DNA from: Sphaerisporangium corydalis
GTDB taxonomy: Bacteria > Actinomycetota > Actinomycetes > Streptosporangiales > Streptosporangiaceae
DNA: 64,000 nt
Direction: 5' to 3'
Assembly (NCBI RefSeq): GCF_025506355.1
Contig: NZ_JANZYP010000022.1
Location: 1 to 64,000 of the forward strand
The notes under the pieces are model-generated. The model had not been told where the DNA came from and did no database searches. It saw only the letters and a list, made by a program, of their open reading frames with translations. The position numbers and the translations under genes were made by a program. Positions 55,370 to 63,114 of the stretch are shown one piece after another; the first letter of the stretch is position 1, and each line of letters starts with the position of its first letter.

Positions 55370-56410
55370 TCAGGCGACGTCCTCCCGCATCGCGTCGGCG
55401 GAGTTCACCGCGTCGGCGGAGGTCATCGGGGACGCGACGCCCGGCGACGAGGGGACCGAACGCAGCGAGACGACCGGGTCGGCCGAGGAGAGCGGGCCCC
55501 CCGCGCGGGGGGTCACCGAGGCGAGGGGCGGGCGCTCGGCCACCCCGACGTCGCTGAGCGTGGCGTTGCCGTCGGCGTCGAACTGGAGCAGCCCGGTCGC
55601 GGGCGGCTCCGAGGCGACGATCCGGCCCTGCCGTTCGAGCCGCGACCAGGCGGTCAGCATGATCTGCCCGGCCATCCGGCCGAGCGCCGCCGTCGACTGG
55701 TGGCTGTGCTCGCGGCAGCCGAGGTCCACCTGGGCCATGGCGCCGAGCCCGACGCGTTCCAGCAGGTCGACCAGGAGGCCGAACTCCACCCCGTACTCGG
55801 TGACGAAGGGCACCTGCTCCAGCACCGAGCGCCGGGCGGCGTACTCCCCGCCGAGCGGCTGCACGAAGCCGGCGAGCTCGGGCCAGTACAGGTTGAGCAG
55901 CGGCCGGGCCACCAGCTCGGTGACCCTGCCACCCGCCCCGCGCTGGACGACGCCGTCGGGGCCGGTCAGCGGGCGCTCGTAGGCGCCCTTCACGAAGTGG
56001 ACGTCGGGCCGGGTGAGCAGCGGGCCGAGCAGCCCGGAGATGAAGTGCGCCCCGAAGTTGCGCAGGTCGGAGTCGGCGAACACCACGATGTCGCCGGTCG
56101 AGGCCGCCAGGCCCTTCCACAGCGCCTCGCCCTTGCCCGACAGCGCCGGCAGGCCGGGCAGCACGTCGTCCTGGTGGACCACCCGCGCCCCCGCCTCGGC
56201 GGCGCGGGCGGCGGTCGCGTCGGTGGACCGGGAGTCGACGACCAGGATCTCGTCCACGAGCGGGACGGCCTCGGCGAGCTCCTCGCGGATGACCGAGACG
56301 ATGTGACCGACCGTCGCCTCCTCGTCACGCGCGGGCAGTACGACGCTCACCGTGGTGGTGCCCTTGGCCCGCACGAGCGCGTCGAGTGGCCAGTCGGCGG
56401 CGGTGCTCAT
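55370..56410 (-). CDS. gpgS: Glucosyl-3-phosphoglycerate synthase
   Basis: GT-A glycosyltransferase (GT81-like) that makes glucosyl-3-phosphoglycerate, precursor of the osmolyte glucosylglycerate and of methylglucose polysaccharides. Family motifs: VSVVLPARDEEATVG, VVDSRSTDATA, VVFADSDLRNF (metal-binding Asp pair) and FVQPLGGEYAARR. From ATG 56410 it has 346 residues; an in-frame ATG at 56476 adds 22. Neither has a clear ribosome binding site, and the shorter start fits the family. The C-terminal 60 residues are Ser/Ala/Pro-rich. It is just downstream of a glucosylglycerate hydrolase-like gene. Confidence 0.9.
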   Translation of the reverse strand: MSTAADWPLDALVRAKGTTTVSVVLPARDEEATVGHIVSVIREELAEAVPLVDEILVVDSRSTDATAARAAEAGARVVHQDDVLPGLPALSGKGEALWKGLAASTGDIVVFADSDLRNFGAHFISGLLGPLLTRPDVHFVKGAYERPLTGPDGVVQRGAGGRVTELVARPLLNLYWPELAGFVQPLGGEYAARRSVLEQVPFVTEYGVEFGLLVDLLERVGLGAMAQVDLGCREHSHQSTAALGRMAGQIMLTAWSRLERQGRIVASEPPATGLLQFDADGNATLSDVGVAERPPLASVTPRAGGPLSSADPVVSLRSVPSSPGVASPMTSADAVNSADAMREDVA

Positions 56411-56476
56411 GCGAGGACCGAACCCGCCCCCCACGAGGGAACGCGCCTGTGGTGATCGACCGGATTTCTCATTCAT

Positions 56477-56761
56477 GCAGCCAGCCCCGATTCTCGTGTA
56501 ATGACGGCCGCCGAACTGCCCCGGTAAGAGCGGGCCGAACATCATGGTTGGCGAGCCATACAAGAGGCATATGCGGCCTCGTGCCCTCACTGACCCGTAT
56601 CGGCATTATGGGCGCGGGAAATGTCACCGCAGGCCAGCAGATGTGCTGTTGTGTTTCCGCGATGTAACAATTACCTCGATCACCGGCCCGGATTTCGTCA
56701 GGGCCGGGTCGCTCGCCTCACAGTACGGGGCGCGGGCCCGTGACCGGCACCGGGCCCGTCG
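56477..56761. other. gpgS upstream region
   Basis: About 285 bp between the glycoside hydrolase stop and gpgS. No gene, terminator or clear promoter was recognised; the composition is slightly AT-richer than the flanking genes. Confidence 0.3.
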
Positions 56762-58126
56762 CTAGGCGAGCACGTGGGCACCGTCGTGCGCCTCGGCCAG
56801 GCGCCCCGGCCACTCGGCGATGTGGCCGCCGGGCGCGGTCACGCCCGCCAGGCGGTGGCGCGCGAGGACGTCCAGGACCAGCGCGGCCGACCAGCTGAAG
56901 TCCGCGCACCCGTGGCCCTCCAGGGTGACCGGGTCGAAGTACTCCCGCATGCCGGCGTGCCCGACGGCCCGCACCATGCCCCGGGCCAGCAGGTCGGCCA
57001 GGTCGGGACGGCGGTGCCGCAGGCCCTGCCAGACCAGCCAGGTCAGGTTGATCCAGCTCGGCCCGCGCCAGTAGCGTGCCGGGTCGAACTCGGGGGCGCC
57101 GGGCATGAAGCTCGGCAGGGTGCCCCCCTCGATCCCGAAGCGTTCGACGGCCGTGCCGACCAGGGCGTTCGCGATCTCGCGCGGCAGGTCGGGCAGGATC
57201 AGCGGGGTCAGGCCCGCCGCGCTGCCGGACCGGATCAGGCGGCCGGTGAGCGTGTCGCGGGCGTGGAACAGGCCGTCGGCGTACAGGTGCTCGACCATCG
57301 CCGCCGTCACCCTGGCCGCCTCGCGGTGGTGCGGAGCGGGATCGAGCCCGCAGGCGGCCGCGATCCGCGCCAGCGCGGCCTCCGCCGAGCCGTAGGCGGT
57401 GACGAACAGCGGGTCGGCGACGGCGAACGCCCCGTTGGCGCGGTAGCCGGAGTCCCGGTAGGCGCGGGCCAGCGTCGTGTAGCGCTCGTAGTCGCTGTCG
57501 GTCGGCCGCTCGTCGGCGCTGACGTGCGTCAGGTCGCGCCGCTCCACCACGACCGGGTCGGGGACCACCGCGGCCAGCGGGCGGTCCCAGGCCGGGCTGT
57601 TGTCCATGCCCGACTCCCATGGGTGCACGATCGACACCAGCCCCTCGGGCGAGCGCCGCGCGGCGCGCAGGAACTCCTGCTGCGCGACCAGGCGCGGGTA
57701 GATCCTGCGCAGGAAGGCCGGGTCGGGGTCGGCCATGTGCACCCGCCAGGCGGCCAGCGCGTGCACGGGCGGCTGCACGATGCCCGAGGTGGCGGCCCCG
57801 CAGGGGGCGCGCACGTCCCAGAAGGCGGGACCGGGGAAGTAGGAGGTGTCCGGGACGTCCGGGTTGAACACGATGTGCGGCACGCGGCCGTCCCGCCACT
57901 GCGCGCCGAACAGCGCCAGCAGCTCCGAGCGGGCCCGGCGCGGCGCCCAGCGGGCGTTGCCGATCGTGATGAAGGCGGAGTCCCAGCTCCACTGGTGCGG
58001 GTAGAGCCGCCGGGACGGGACGGTGTGGCAGCCCTCCCAGTTGGCCACCAGGACGCGCACCGCGTCCCGCGTGATCGCCCGGGCCTCCTCGGGGCCGACC
58101 GGCGGCAGGGGGTCGCGCGCGCTCAC
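56762..58126 (-). CDS. Glucosylglycerate hydrolase-like glycoside hydrolase (GH63/MGH1-like)
   Basis: A 454-residue (alpha/alpha)6-barrel hydrolase. LYPHQWSWDSAFITIG and VHPWESGMDNSPAWD (with a catalytic-type Asp near residue 180) are conserved in glucosylglycerate/mannosylglycerate hydrolases, and WRGPSWINLTWLVWQGL lies in the C-terminal half. It would release glucose and glycerate from glucosylglycerate; this fits the neighbouring gpgS. GTG 58126 overlaps the upstream TIM-barrel gene by four bases (GTGA). Confidence 0.87.
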   Translation of the reverse strand: MSARDPLPPVGPEEARAITRDAVRVLVANWEGCHTVPSRRLYPHQWSWDSAFITIGNARWAPRRARSELLALFGAQWRDGRVPHIVFNPDVPDTSYFPGPAFWDVRAPCGAATSGIVQPPVHALAAWRVHMADPDPAFLRRIYPRLVAQQEFLRAARRSPEGLVSIVHPWESGMDNSPAWDRPLAAVVPDPVVVERRDLTHVSADERPTDSDYERYTTLARAYRDSGYRANGAFAVADPLFVTAYGSAEAALARIAAACGLDPAPHHREAARVTAAMVEHLYADGLFHARDTLTGRLIRSGSAAGLTPLILPDLPREIANALVGTAVERFGIEGGTLPSFMPGAPEFDPARYWRGPSWINLTWLVWQGLRHRRPDLADLLARGMVRAVGHAGMREYFDPVTLEGHGCADFSWSAALVLDVLARHRLAGVTAPGGHIAEWPGRLAEAHDGAHVLA

Positions 58127-58881
58127 AGGAACTTCCTCACGAAGGCCGAGGTCCGCGGCAGGACGGCCTCGGGGTCGCCGCGCAGGTCGCAGTCCAGGGC
58201 GAGGTGGCCCTCGTAGCCGATGGCGGAGAGGGTGCCGAGCTGCGCGGCCCAGTCGAGGTGCCCGGTGCCCGGCTGGTGGTGGTTGGACTCGCCGATCCGC
58301 ATGTGGGCGAGGCAGGGCGCGGCCTCCGCCAGCGATCGGCAGGGGTCGTCCTCCTCGATGTTCATGTGGAAGGTGTTCCCCGCGACCCTGACCGAGTCCA
58401 TGGAGCACAGGTCCACCGCCTGCGCCAGGGTGTTGACCAGGTGGTCCTCGTAGCGGTTCAGCGGCTCCAGCATGATCAGCACGCCGTGGCGCGCCGCGTG
58501 CTCGCCGAGGGTGCCGAGGGCGCGGGCCAGCGCCTCCCTGTCGTGCCCGGGAGGGCGAGGTGGCCGGCTCCGGGAGACCGGCGTCGTGACGCCGAGGCCG
58601 CCCAGCTCGCCGATCACCTCCAGCTGTGAGCAGAGCTGCCGCACCGCCTCCTCGCGCCCGCCAGGGTCGGGGTCGCCGACGAGGTGCGGCAGGTCCGCGG
58701 CCACCACGGGCATGACGACGCCGTCCGCGAGCGCCCGCCGCAGCTCCGCCCGCCGCCCGGCGAACCGCAGGTCCCCCTCGCCGCGCAGCTCGACGGCGTC
58801 GAACCCGGCCTCGACCGCGAAGCCGAACCTCTCCTGGAGCGTGCGCCCCGGCAGGAGCCGTTCCTGTACGGCGAGCCTCAC
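58123..58881 (-). CDS. Sugar phosphate isomerase/epimerase-like TIM-barrel protein
   Basis: A 252-residue xylose-isomerase-like TIM barrel. Acidic and His metal ligands are seen in AVELRGEGDL, IMLEPLNRYEDHLVNT (Glu near residue 130), FHMNIEEDD and HMRIGESNHHQPG. It probably isomerises or epimerises a sugar or hydroxypyruvate-like compound; substrate unknown. GTG 58881 follows GGGGGAGA. Coupled to the glycoside hydrolase gene, so the pair may degrade glucosylglycerate-related compounds. Confidence 0.83.
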   Translation of the reverse strand: MRLAVQERLLPGRTLQERFGFAVEAGFDAVELRGEGDLRFAGRRAELRRALADGVVMPVVAADLPHLVGDPDPGGREEAVRQLCSQLEVIGELGGLGVTTPVSRSRPPRPPGHDREALARALGTLGEHAARHGVLIMLEPLNRYEDHLVNTLAQAVDLCSMDSVRVAGNTFHMNIEEDDPCRSLAEAAPCLAHMRIGESNHHQPGTGHLDWAAQLGTLSAIGYEGHLALDCDLRGDPEAVLPRTSAFVRKFL

Positions 58882-59065
58882 CGCGTCTCCCCCTTCGTGA
58901 ACTCGAAGACGAGCTGAAGCACCTCGGCGGGACGCCGGTCGGGCAGTTCGCGAACGCCTCGGCCGCATTCTCCACGTTCGCCACCCGGCTGACCAGTGCG
59001 GCGGTCCCCGCCGTACGCCTCCGGGGTGGGGTTCACCACGGCCGCGTCCAGGGTGGGGAGGCCAC
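58878..59065 (-). pseudogene. Remnant of an upstream gene (frameshifted, oxidoreductase-like)
   Basis: Three adjacent minus-strand frames read, in order, VVNPTPEAYGGD, then TAALVSRVANVENAAEAFA, then RRPAEVLQLVFEFTKGETR with a stop overlapping the TIM-barrel start. Each has coding-like GC pattern, as if one C-terminus were broken by two frameshifts. The pattern recalls the end of a dehydrogenase, but this is uncertain. 59066-59371 shows nothing further except the prsW upstream region. Confidence 0.45.
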
Positions 59066-59371
59066 GCGTGACCCTCCGGCGTGACGGCGGACGAGGACCT
59101 CAGACGTCGTTCCCAGCAATGGTCGACACTAAAACAGGCCGAAGTCGAGAATCGCTGGGGAGGCGGCGCGGGAGACAGGGGGGTGCGCGCCGGAGGCGGC
59201 CGGGTGGTTTGGGCCCCCTCGCGGAGGTGTGGGAGGGTCGTTCCGGGGGAACGTCTGACTGGCCGGGTGGGCGGTCGGTGCGGGGTGGTGCGGTGATCTC
59301 AGAACGCGGGCCGTACGGGTGCGGTGGGGGCGGCGCGGACACGTCGTGCCCGGTCGATTACGCTCGCGAAC

Positions 59372-60739
59372 ATGACGAACCTTGATCCCCGCTGGGTGCT
59401 CAAGGAGCGCCCCTCCGTCGGGCTGATCATCGGGCTCGTCGTCGCCGGGATCTGCGCTCTGGTGTCGTTCTCCTTCGACATCTTCAACGGCGATCCCGTC
59501 CAGTTCTTCATCGCGCTGACCCTCGCGCTGGCCCCCGTGCCGCTGCTGCTCGCCGGGGTGCTGGCCCTGGACCGCATGGAACCCGAGCCGCGCAAGGACC
59601 TGGCCTTCGCGTTCATGTGGGGCGCCGGGGTCGCCGTGCTGGTCGCGGGCGTGCTGAACAGCCTGAACCTGAGATATGTCACCATCGCCACCCAGGACCC
59701 GGCCGGGGCGCGCAACCTGGTGGCGACGTTCGTGGCGCCCGTGGTCGAGGAGACCATGAAGGGGCTGGTGCTCCTCGGGCTGCTGCGCTGGCGCCGCCAC
59801 GAGCTGGACGGCCTGACCGACGGCATCATCTACGCCAGCATGGTCGGCCTCGGCTTCGCCATGAGCGAGAACGTCAGCTACTACATCATGGCGCAGGACC
59901 AGCACGGCGTGCAGGGCCTCGCCGTGACGGTCGTGCTGCGCGGGATCCTGTCGCCGTTCGCCCACCCGCTGTTCACCTCCATGATCGGCGTCGCGGTGGC
60001 GTACGCCGCGCAGGGCCGGGGCCCGGTGCGCGGCGGCGTGGTCTTCCTCGGCTGGATCGGCGCGATCATCCTGCACGGCGTGTGGAACGGCTTCACCTCC
60101 TACGGCGGGTTCCAGGGCCTGGCGCTGGCCTACCTGCTGCTGATGATCCTTTTCTTCGTAGAGCTCGGCGTGATCGTCAAGGACCGCCAGCGCATCGTGG
60201 GCCTGATCCAGCGCTACCTGCCCCCCTACGGCGGGCTCGGGCTGGTCACCGACGTCGACGTCTTCATGCTGTCCTCGCTGCAGGGGCGGCGGCAGGCCCG
60301 CCAGTGGGCCAAGGCCTACGGCGGCCCGCCCGGCCTGCACGCGATACGCGACTACCAGCTCGCCGCCACCGAGCTCGGGCTGCTGCACGAACGGGCGGTG
60401 CGCGGCGTCATCGACAGGGACACCTTCGAGACCCAGCGCGAGGCCCTGCTGGCCTGCATGAGCGCGGCCAAAGCGGCGTTCCCCGTCCCCGAGCGCCACC
60501 AGGCCACCATCGCCAAGGGCATGGCCCCGCCCGGGTACGCCCCCGGGCACGACACCCGGCACTCCTCCTCGCCCTACCCGCCCCGCGACGAGGTCCCGCG
60601 CGATCCCTACCCGCCGGACGGCCCCTGGCCCTCGCACCCGCCGCAGCCCCCGCCCTCGGGCGAGTGGGGCCGGTACACCCCGCCGCCCGGCGGCACCCCG
60701 CACGGCCCGCCCCCCGGCGAGCCGGGCCCCGAGCGCTAG
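59372..60739 (+). CDS. PrsW-family intramembrane metalloprotease
   Basis: A 455-residue membrane protein of the PrsW/CAAX-like protease group, which cleave anti-sigma factors in some bacteria. About eight helices (residues 15-265). Catalytic motifs are PVVEETMKGLVL (EExxK type), AMSENVSYYI, SPFAHPLFTS and LHGVWNGF. The last 75 residues are Pro/Gly/Ser-rich and cytosolic. ATG 59372 lies seven bases after a TACGCT -10-like box (59359-59364), so the mRNA may be leaderless. The target is unknown. Confidence 0.88.
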   Translation: MTNLDPRWVLKERPSVGLIIGLVVAGICALVSFSFDIFNGDPVQFFIALTLALAPVPLLLAGVLALDRMEPEPRKDLAFAFMWGAGVAVLVAGVLNSLNLRYVTIATQDPAGARNLVATFVAPVVEETMKGLVLLGLLRWRRHELDGLTDGIIYASMVGLGFAMSENVSYYIMAQDQHGVQGLAVTVVLRGILSPFAHPLFTSMIGVAVAYAAQGRGPVRGGVVFLGWIGAIILHGVWNGFTSYGGFQGLALAYLLLMILFFVELGVIVKDRQRIVGLIQRYLPPYGGLGLVTDVDVFMLSSLQGRRQARQWAKAYGGPPGLHAIRDYQLAATELGLLHERAVRGVIDRDTFETQREALLACMSAAKAAFPVPERHQATIAKGMAPPGYAPGHDTRHSSSPYPPRDEVPRDPYPPDGPWPSHPPQPPPSGEWGRYTPPPGGTPHGPPPGEPGPER

Positions 60740-60968
60740 CGCCGGACCGGCCCTTGCCGGTGGGCGGGGGCCGTGTTTCAATCGCGGTACGCGGATGTCG
60801 GTGGCCGTTTTCCGAGGACCTTTCCGGACGGCCGACCAGGAGGCCTGCGAGCGCGCCCCGGCGCGCCGCGCCGTCCCGCGACGCCGATCTCCGGCAAGGA
60901 CGCGGCGCCCTCACGATCGCACCGACCGCCGTCCCCTGACGGCGTCCGCGACCTGAAGAGGAAGCACT

Positions 60969-61994
60969 GTGAGAACCACGGCAAAAGTGGCGATCATCAC
61001 CGCGCTCGCGGTCATCGCCGCTGGGCTGACGACGCTCGCGTTGCAACACGCGGCCCTCGCCCACGGAGCCCTGCAGGCGCCCGCCAGCAGGACCTACGCC
61101 TGTTACACCGACGGCCTCACCTCGTCGGGGGAGATCAGGCCGACCAACCCCGCGTGCGCGCAGGCCGTCGCGGCCGGCGGCACCCAGCCGCTCTACGACT
61201 GGTACGGGGTGCTGCGCTCGGACGGCGCCGGCCGTACGCGCGGGTTCATCCCGGACGGCAAGCTGTGCAGCGGCGGCTTCGCGAAGTACGCGGCCTACGA
61301 CGCCGCCAGGGCCGACTGGCCGGCGAGCGTGCTCCAGGCGGGGGCCGCGTTCAACTTCGTCTACGGGGCCTGGGTCCCGCATCCCGGAGGGTTCAAGCTG
61401 TACGTCACCAAGGACGGCTACAACCCGACCAAGCCGCTGACCTGGGACGACATGGAGGAGCAGCCCTTCTTGACCGCCGACCCCGAGCCCGCGGTCAGCA
61501 ACGGCGCCTACCGGTTCTCAGGGACGCTGCCCAACAAGTCGGGCCGGCACGTCATCTACTCGGTGTGGTACCGCTCCGACAGCCAGGAGACCTTCTACGG
61601 CTGCTCCGACGTGATCTTCAGTGGCACCGGGACGCCTCCTCCGTCCACGCCGACGCCCACGCCGACCGTGACCCCCACGATCCCCCCGCCCACCTTCTGC
61701 ACGGCGGAGGTGACGCTGTCGAATTCGTGGTCGGGCGGGTTCCAGGCCTCGGCGACCATCAAGAACACCGGTGACGCGCCCATCAACAACTGGTACATCC
61801 AGTGGACGATGCCGACCGGCGTCACGATCACCCAGGCGTGGAACGGCACCTCCATGCAGAGCGGCACCACCGGAATGATCCACGCCGCCGCGTGGAACGC
61901 CCAGCTCGCGCCGGGCGCGACCGCGACCGCGGGATTCCTCGGCAGCATGACCGGCGCCACGGCGCCCACCTTCACGGGGGTGGGCTGCGGCTAG
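60969..61994 (+). CDS. Secreted AA10 lytic polysaccharide monooxygenase with CBM2
   Basis: A 341-residue secreted copper enzyme that oxidatively cleaves cellulose or chitin. The signal peptide ends LA at 31, exposing His32 (HGAL), the first histidine-brace ligand. The AA10 domain covers about 32-220, a Thr/Pro linker (TPTPTPTVTPT) about 222-240, and a C-terminal CBM2 domain (CTAEVTLSNSWSGGFQASA to GVGCG) about 245-341. GTG start with GAAGAGGAAG upstream. A CebR-type site lies 160 bp downstream, not upstream. Confidence 0.93.
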   Translation: MRTTAKVAIITALAVIAAGLTTLALQHAALAHGALQAPASRTYACYTDGLTSSGEIRPTNPACAQAVAAGGTQPLYDWYGVLRSDGAGRTRGFIPDGKLCSGGFAKYAAYDAARADWPASVLQAGAAFNFVYGAWVPHPGGFKLYVTKDGYNPTKPLTWDDMEEQPFLTADPEPAVSNGAYRFSGTLPNKSGRHVIYSVWYRSDSQETFYGCSDVIFSGTGTPPPSTPTPTPTVTPTIPPPTFCTAEVTLSNSWSGGFQASATIKNTGDAPINNWYIQWTMPTGVTITQAWNGTSMQSGTTGMIHAAAWNAQLAPGATATAGFLGSMTGATAPTFTGVGCG

Positions 61995-62307
61995 CGGCCC
62001 GGCGGCGGGACCGGGCGCGCGAACGGCCCGGACGCCGGCCGGGGAGCGGAGGCACTTCCGCTCCCCGGCCCGCGCGTCCGGGCCGGTGATACGCGGTGTC
62101 GTGGCGGGGTCTCCGAGAGGCGTCACCTCCACCTCGCTGGACGGGACGTGATTGGGAGCGCTCCCATGCGCGGAACGGACCTTATCCCGCCGCGCGCGTG
62201 ATCCGAAGCGGGCGCCCGCCGCGCCCCCGGCCGCCGGGGCGAAGGCGCAGTTCCCGGGGCCGGGCCGGTGTGCGGCGGCTGAAACTTTCGCGCCGCCGCC
62301 GGCCGGC
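61995..62307. other. Convergent region with orphan carbohydrate-control motifs
   Basis: 313 bp between the 3' ends of the LPMO and DUF218 genes. It holds a CebR-type box at 62153 and a GAAACTTTCG motif at 62281-62290, but no gene start. GC-rich inverted sequences near 62000-62090 (CGGCCCGGACGCCGG / CGCGCGTCCGGGCCGG) may terminate the LPMO transcript. Confidence 0.5.
62153..62166. promoter_or_regulatory. CebR-type operator (TGGGAGCGCTCCCA)
   Basis: An exact 14-bp palindrome identical to the CebR box that controls cellulose-use genes in streptomycetes. It lies between two gene 3' ends, with no start codon near. Confidence 0.75.
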
Positions 62308-63108
62308 TCACGGCCCGGGGGTGAGGAACCGGTCCAGCGAGGTCTCCCGTGGCCCGGGGAACACCGGCGGGGACCTGAGCACGACGGAGTCCAGGAGCGC
62401 CTTGGCCGTCGCGCCGAACTCCCGGACCGCGTACGCGTAGGTCTCCGTGGGCCACCGGCCGGAGGAGTCGTCGCCGACCCCGAAGGCGTCGATGCCGGCC
62501 GCGCGGCACAGCGCGACGGCGCGGGGCAGGTGGAAGTCCTGCGTGACGACGGTGAGGCGCCGGACCCCGAAGACGTCACGGGCGCGCACGCAGGAGTCCC
62601 AGGTGTCGAACCCGGCGTAGTCGAGCACCAGCCGGTCCGGCGGCAGCCCCCGGGCGAGCAGGTAGTCGCGCATGACCGACGGCTCGTCGTACCCCGCGCG
62701 GCCGTTGTCGCCGGACAGCAGGAGCGCCCGCACCCTGCCGTCCCGGTAGAGCCGGGCGGCGATGTCCAGGCGGGTGGCCAGCATCGGGGTGGGGACGCCG
62801 TTGATCAGCCCCGCCCCCAGCACCAGGCCCACCGGGGCCGAGGGGACCTCCCGCGTCCACCCGGGCCCGGTGCCCGCCGTGAGCCGGTGGCCGGCCGCCG
62901 ACAGCCAGGCCCAGGTCATCGGCGCCAGGGCCAGCACGCTGAGCGCGACGGCCCCGAGGTACGCGCGCCGCAGCCCGGTCCTGGAGGCGCGCAGCCGAGA
63001 CCACGACATGCGGAGCCGGGCGAGAAGGCGGGACCACGGCGGGCGGAGCCGCGCGGGAAGGCGGGACCACGACGGTGACGATCGCCGGGGGGCGCGGAGG
63101 CGGGCCAT
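62308..63108 (-). CDS. DUF218/SanA-YdcF family membrane protein
   Basis: A 266-residue protein with a very basic Arg/Trp/Ser-rich N-terminus, one membrane helix (about residues 50-72), and an outward DUF218 domain: VGLVLGAGLINGVPTPML, LLLSGDNGR, DYAGFDTWDSC and VTQDFHLPRAV. SanA/YdcF proteins affect envelope permeability and antibiotic tolerance; the reaction is unknown. ATG 63108 lies six bases after the ctaA stop, so it is translationally linked to ctaA. The basic N-terminus is encoded by a 33-bp tandem repeat. Confidence 0.87.
   Translation of the reverse strand: MARLRAPRRSSPSWSRLPARLRPPWSRLLARLRMSWSRLRASRTGLRRAYLGAVALSVLALAPMTWAWLSAAGHRLTAGTGPGWTREVPSAPVGLVLGAGLINGVPTPMLATRLDIAARLYRDGRVRALLLSGDNGRAGYDEPSVMRDYLLARGLPPDRLVLDYAGFDTWDSCVRARDVFGVRRLTVVTQDFHLPRAVALCRAAGIDAFGVGDDSSGRWPTETYAYAVREFGATAKALLDSVVLRSPPVFPGPRETSLDRFLTPGP
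62997..63075. repeat. 33-bp in-frame tandem repeat in the DUF218 gene
   Basis: Units 62997-63029 and 63030-63062, with a partial third to 63075 (GGGACCACG-CGG..CGGAGCCG..GCG.GAAGGC). As a multiple of three it keeps frame and encodes a repeated WSRL.ARLR-type cationic segment. Confidence 0.75.
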
Positions 63109-63114
63109 CACCGG

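Noticed and set aside
56762-58984. 740-codon frame that would fuse the glycoside hydrolase to upstream sequence
   Set aside because: The hydrolase proper begins at GTG 58126; upstream it reads the TIM-barrel gene out of frame.
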